A stretch of DNA of 64,000 bases from Pseudomonas sp. FP2335 (GTDB taxonomy: Bacteria > Pseudomonadota > Gammaproteobacteria > Pseudomonadales > Pseudomonadaceae), in assembly GCF_030687535.1 (NCBI RefSeq), contig NZ_CP117437.1, positions 1,695,501 to 1,759,500 of the forward strand, in the 5' to 3' direction. Positions 62,396 through 64,000 of this stretch are shown here, in pieces. Below the pieces are notes generated by a model. That model searched no databases and had not been told where the DNA came from. It worked only from the letters and a program-made list of their open reading frames with translations. Position numbers and translations under genes: made by a program. Position 1 is the first letter of the stretch. The number at the start of each line of letters is the position of its first letter.

Positions 62396-62770
62396 CTAGC
62401 TCGGCTTCTTGATACCCAGCAGCCGAACTTCCCGCAATAGCGCGGCACCGAGCTGATCGGTGCCCAGTTCCTTGTAACCCACCGCCTTGATCTCGCCGTT
62501 CTCTTCCGCCTGGATGATGATCACCGGCGTTTCCTTGCCGGTGGTTTCGTCGACATGCATCGCGTACTGCGGAATATCCAGCTTGATCGGCGTACCCGCC
62601 GCTTCACCTTTCACATTGATAAGAAACGCCGCACAACCCGTATCGACGTCCGCACTGGTGGCGGAGCGGCCACTGACAAAGCAGGTTTGTGGGAGGTCGG
62701 GCCAGATGATGGTGTTGGCGCTGGCCAAGGGCGATGCAATGCTCAGGATTGCGAGAAGAAGCGTACGCAC
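62396..62770 (-). CDS. Hypothetical exported protein, 124 aa
   Basis: From GTG 62770 the frame gives a signal peptide (MRTLLLAILSIASPLASA) and a 106-residue mature part with two Cys (TCFVSGR ... DTGCAAFL), likely a disulfide. A TTG 21 bases upstream (62791) would put a charged MIERKTH before the signal. The protein has beta-rich character (PIKLDIPQYAMHV, TPVIIIQAEENGEIKAVGYK). It is convergent to the lipoprotein gene, with eight bases between stops. No family is recognised. Confidence 0.72.
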   Translation of the reverse strand: MRTLLLAILSIASPLASANTIIWPDLPQTCFVSGRSATSADVDTGCAAFLINVKGEAAGTPIKLDIPQYAMHVDETTGKETPVIIIQAEENGEIKAVGYKELGTDQLGAALLREVRLLGIKKPS

Positions 62771-62841
62771 GTGGGTCTTTCTCTCGATCAACGTTGAACG
62801 GGATTTTTACCAAAGCCTCAATGTCGTCGCAACACTACGGT

Positions 62842-63237
62842 TCAGCCCAGTCGTTTCATGCCAGGTGCCTTGGCTGCTTCAATGTCAAAGGTGGCCGTGT
62901 ACTCACACCCCGCCGCGTGGCCGCAGCGTTCGATCAGGCAGTCGGCAAAATCGGCTTTGTTCGCGCTGAAGCGGCGCAGTGCCTGCCAGATGATCTCGGC
63001 ATGCTCGAGGGTGATTTCACGGGTGCGCAAAAGCGTTTCCAGCACCGTCACCACCTCCTGCTTGAGGCATTGGTAGCAACTTTGCAGAACCCACACCAGT
63101 TCAACTACCGACACCAGGCTGACAAAGCCCGGCGACAGGGTGGTGAGCGATTCGATCAGCGCGGATGCCTTGGGCGATTGCACAGGGTCATCCTGGGTGA
63201 CATAGCGCACCAGCACATTGGTATCCAGGCCGATCAT
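62842..63237 (-). CDS. vapC: VapC-type PIN-domain toxin
   Basis: A 131-residue PIN-domain ribonuclease. Acidic metal-binding residues are in place: Asp5 (MIGLDTNVLVRYV), Glu in VSVVELVWVL, and Asp in KADFADCLI, then TATFDIEAAK. VapC toxins cut initiator tRNA or rRNA and are held by the VapB antitoxin. The ATG overlaps the antitoxin TGA by 4 bases (ATGA), so translation is coupled. Confidence 0.92.
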   Translation of the reverse strand: MIGLDTNVLVRYVTQDDPVQSPKASALIESLTTLSPGFVSLVSVVELVWVLQSCYQCLKQEVVTVLETLLRTREITLEHAEIIWQALRRFSANKADFADCLIERCGHAAGCEYTATFDIEAAKAPGMKRLG

Positions 63238-63476
63238 CGCGCTTTTGCCCCTTGCGCCGCGATGGCGCGGCTCATGTCGTCAAGGGACACGGGTTTGGCG
63301 GGTTTGCGGATCAGGCCCTTGAGGTCATGCACGGTTTTGCTCGCCGCAATCAGCGAGAACTGGCCGTCTTCCATTTCGACAAATTCCACGCGGTCGCCTG
63401 TTTCCAGGCCCAGGGCGGTCCTGACCTGAACGGGAATAGTGATTTGCCCTTTTGAGGTAAGTGTGGCGGTTGCCAT
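63234..63476 (-). CDS. vapB: AbrB/MazE-type antitoxin (VapB)
   Basis: An 80-residue antitoxin. The N-terminal SpoVT/AbrB DNA-binding fold is MATATLTSKGQITIPVQVR with ALGLETGDRVEFVEMEDG; the C-terminal part (SKTVHDLKGLIRKPAKPVSL) should wrap the toxin. Start ATG 63476 is chosen because the fold begins there; the frame extends upstream through the operator palindrome. It lies immediately before vapC with a 4-base overlap. Confidence 0.92.
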   Translation of the reverse strand: MATATLTSKGQITIPVQVRTALGLETGDRVEFVEMEDGQFSLIAASKTVHDLKGLIRKPAKPVSLDDMSRAIAAQGAKAR

Positions 63477-63497
63477 AGTGAGAATCTCCATGGTGAT

Positions 63498-63521
63498 ATT
63501 CCTTACCTTAGGGTAAGGAAT
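63498..63521. promoter_or_regulatory. Perfect palindromic operator of vapBC
   Basis: ATTCCTTACC (63498-63507), the spacer TTAG, and its exact complement GGTAAGGAAT (63512-63521). It lies 21 bases upstream of the antitoxin ATG, where autoregulatory VapB/VapC complexes usually bind. Confidence 0.82.
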
Positions 63522-63663
63522 TATGGAGGACAAGATCCGTTGGTCCATAGGTTGCGCCTCGTGCAGTGTGTGAATCGGAATAACTGAACCCTAGTCCGAT
63601 TCACCGCATCAGCACGCCCGGCAACGTGGCCAAAGCGCTACAACGTATGACCAACTGATGGCG

Positions 63664-64000
63664 TTATTGCACCACGCGGTAACACGGCACATACGCCGCG
63701 CCGCCCGGCAACTTCATGCGGTGCTGGGCGACGAATGCCTGCAACAGCTCGTCCAGCGGTTTCATGATCGCCGCATCGCCGTGGATCTCGTACGGGCCGT
63801 TCTCTTCGATCAGGCGGATGCCTTTGTCCTTGACGTTGCCCGCCACAATGCCCGAGAACGCGCGGCGCAGGTTGGCCGCCAACTCATGGGGCGGCAGCGC
63901 ATGGCTCAGTTGCAGGCTGGCCATGTTGGCGTGGGTCGGGTCGAAGGGGCGCTGGAAACCTTCATCGATCTTCAGCAGCCAGTTGAAGTGAAACGCGTCG
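63664..64000 (-). CDS. ppnN: Nucleotide 5'-monophosphate nucleosidase PpnN (C-terminal part)
   Basis: The last about 111 codons of a gene entering from the right edge. The tail contains [57 protein letters not shown] and ends [20 protein letters not shown], the conserved C-terminal domain of PpnN/YgdH, which splits nucleotides into base and ribose 5-phosphate and is controlled by (p)ppGpp. The N-terminal LOG-type catalytic domain is outside the window. Confidence 0.88.
   Translation of the reverse strand, partial: DAFHFNWLLKIDEGFQRPFDPTHANMASLQLSHALPPHELAANLRRAFSGIVAGNVKDKGIRLIEENGPYEIHGDAAIMKPLDELLQAFVAQHRMKLPGGAAYVPCYRVVQ

Overview
This window is chromosomal DNA from a fluorescent pseudomonad, most likely a member of the Pseudomonas fluorescens group. 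The evidence is the GC-rich codon use, the gene order (slt-uup-usp ... fadBA-topA-sulA-lexA-psrA-nagZ ... mfd-gap ... sthA ... lolCDE ... mlaA-pilZ-rssB-rssC-tal), which follows the core order I know from Pseudomonas, and the REP/REPIN repeats (GTGGGAGCGGGCTTGCTCGCG type) scattered between genes. No rRNA, intact tRNA, CRISPR array or intact insertion sequence was seen.

Layout. 1-7.3 kb: aconitase (3' end outside the window), rlmM, tusA, a MATE exporter, pdxB and a small conserved protein. 7.5-14.7 kb: an ABC exporter, the lytic transglycosylase slt, the ABC-F protein uup, a universal stress protein and a membrane-anchored protein. 15-26 kb: fatty-acid beta-oxidation (fadB-fadA), topoisomerase I, the SOS pair lexA-sulA under two LexA boxes, the fatty-acid-responsive regulator psrA with a double operator, and nagZ. 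26-34.7 kb: an SNF2/SWIM helicase, csiV, mfd and a glyceraldehyde-3-phosphate dehydrogenase. 34.9-42.8 kb: a chalcone-isomerase-like protein, an ApbE flavin transferase, sthA, a phosphodiesterase, a PilZ-like protein and the lolC-lolD-lolE lipoprotein release operon. 42.9-45.6 kb: a probable copper-sensing CusS/CusR-type pair divergent from a cupredoxin, with a CusR-like box between them. 45.7-53.5 kb: queF, small hypotheticals, a catalytically degenerate HAD protein, mlaA, a PilZ protein, the rssB-rssC switch pair, tal and dusA.

53.5-58.5 kb is the accessory part. It starts just upstream of dusA, a known integration target, with the N-terminal relic of a dusA-type tyrosine integrase. It continues with a stand-alone APS kinase (cysC), gene fragments including the first 31 codons of a metallophosphatase, an LPS-kinase-like protein, an MFS transporter, a short Wzz-like protein, and an unexplained intergenic stretch of about 490 bp with strong hairpins in front of mqo. 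I read this as a decayed island, possibly once a surface-polysaccharide locus. 58.5-64 kb: malate:quinone oxidoreductase, an F420-reductase-like/LysR divergent pair, small envelope proteins, a VapBC toxin-antitoxin module with a perfect palindromic operator, and the C-terminal end of ppnN.

Most of the window is ordinary core genome. The points most worth a second look are the dusA-linked island and the structured region before mqo, the HAD protein that lacks its catalytic aspartates, and the copper operator.
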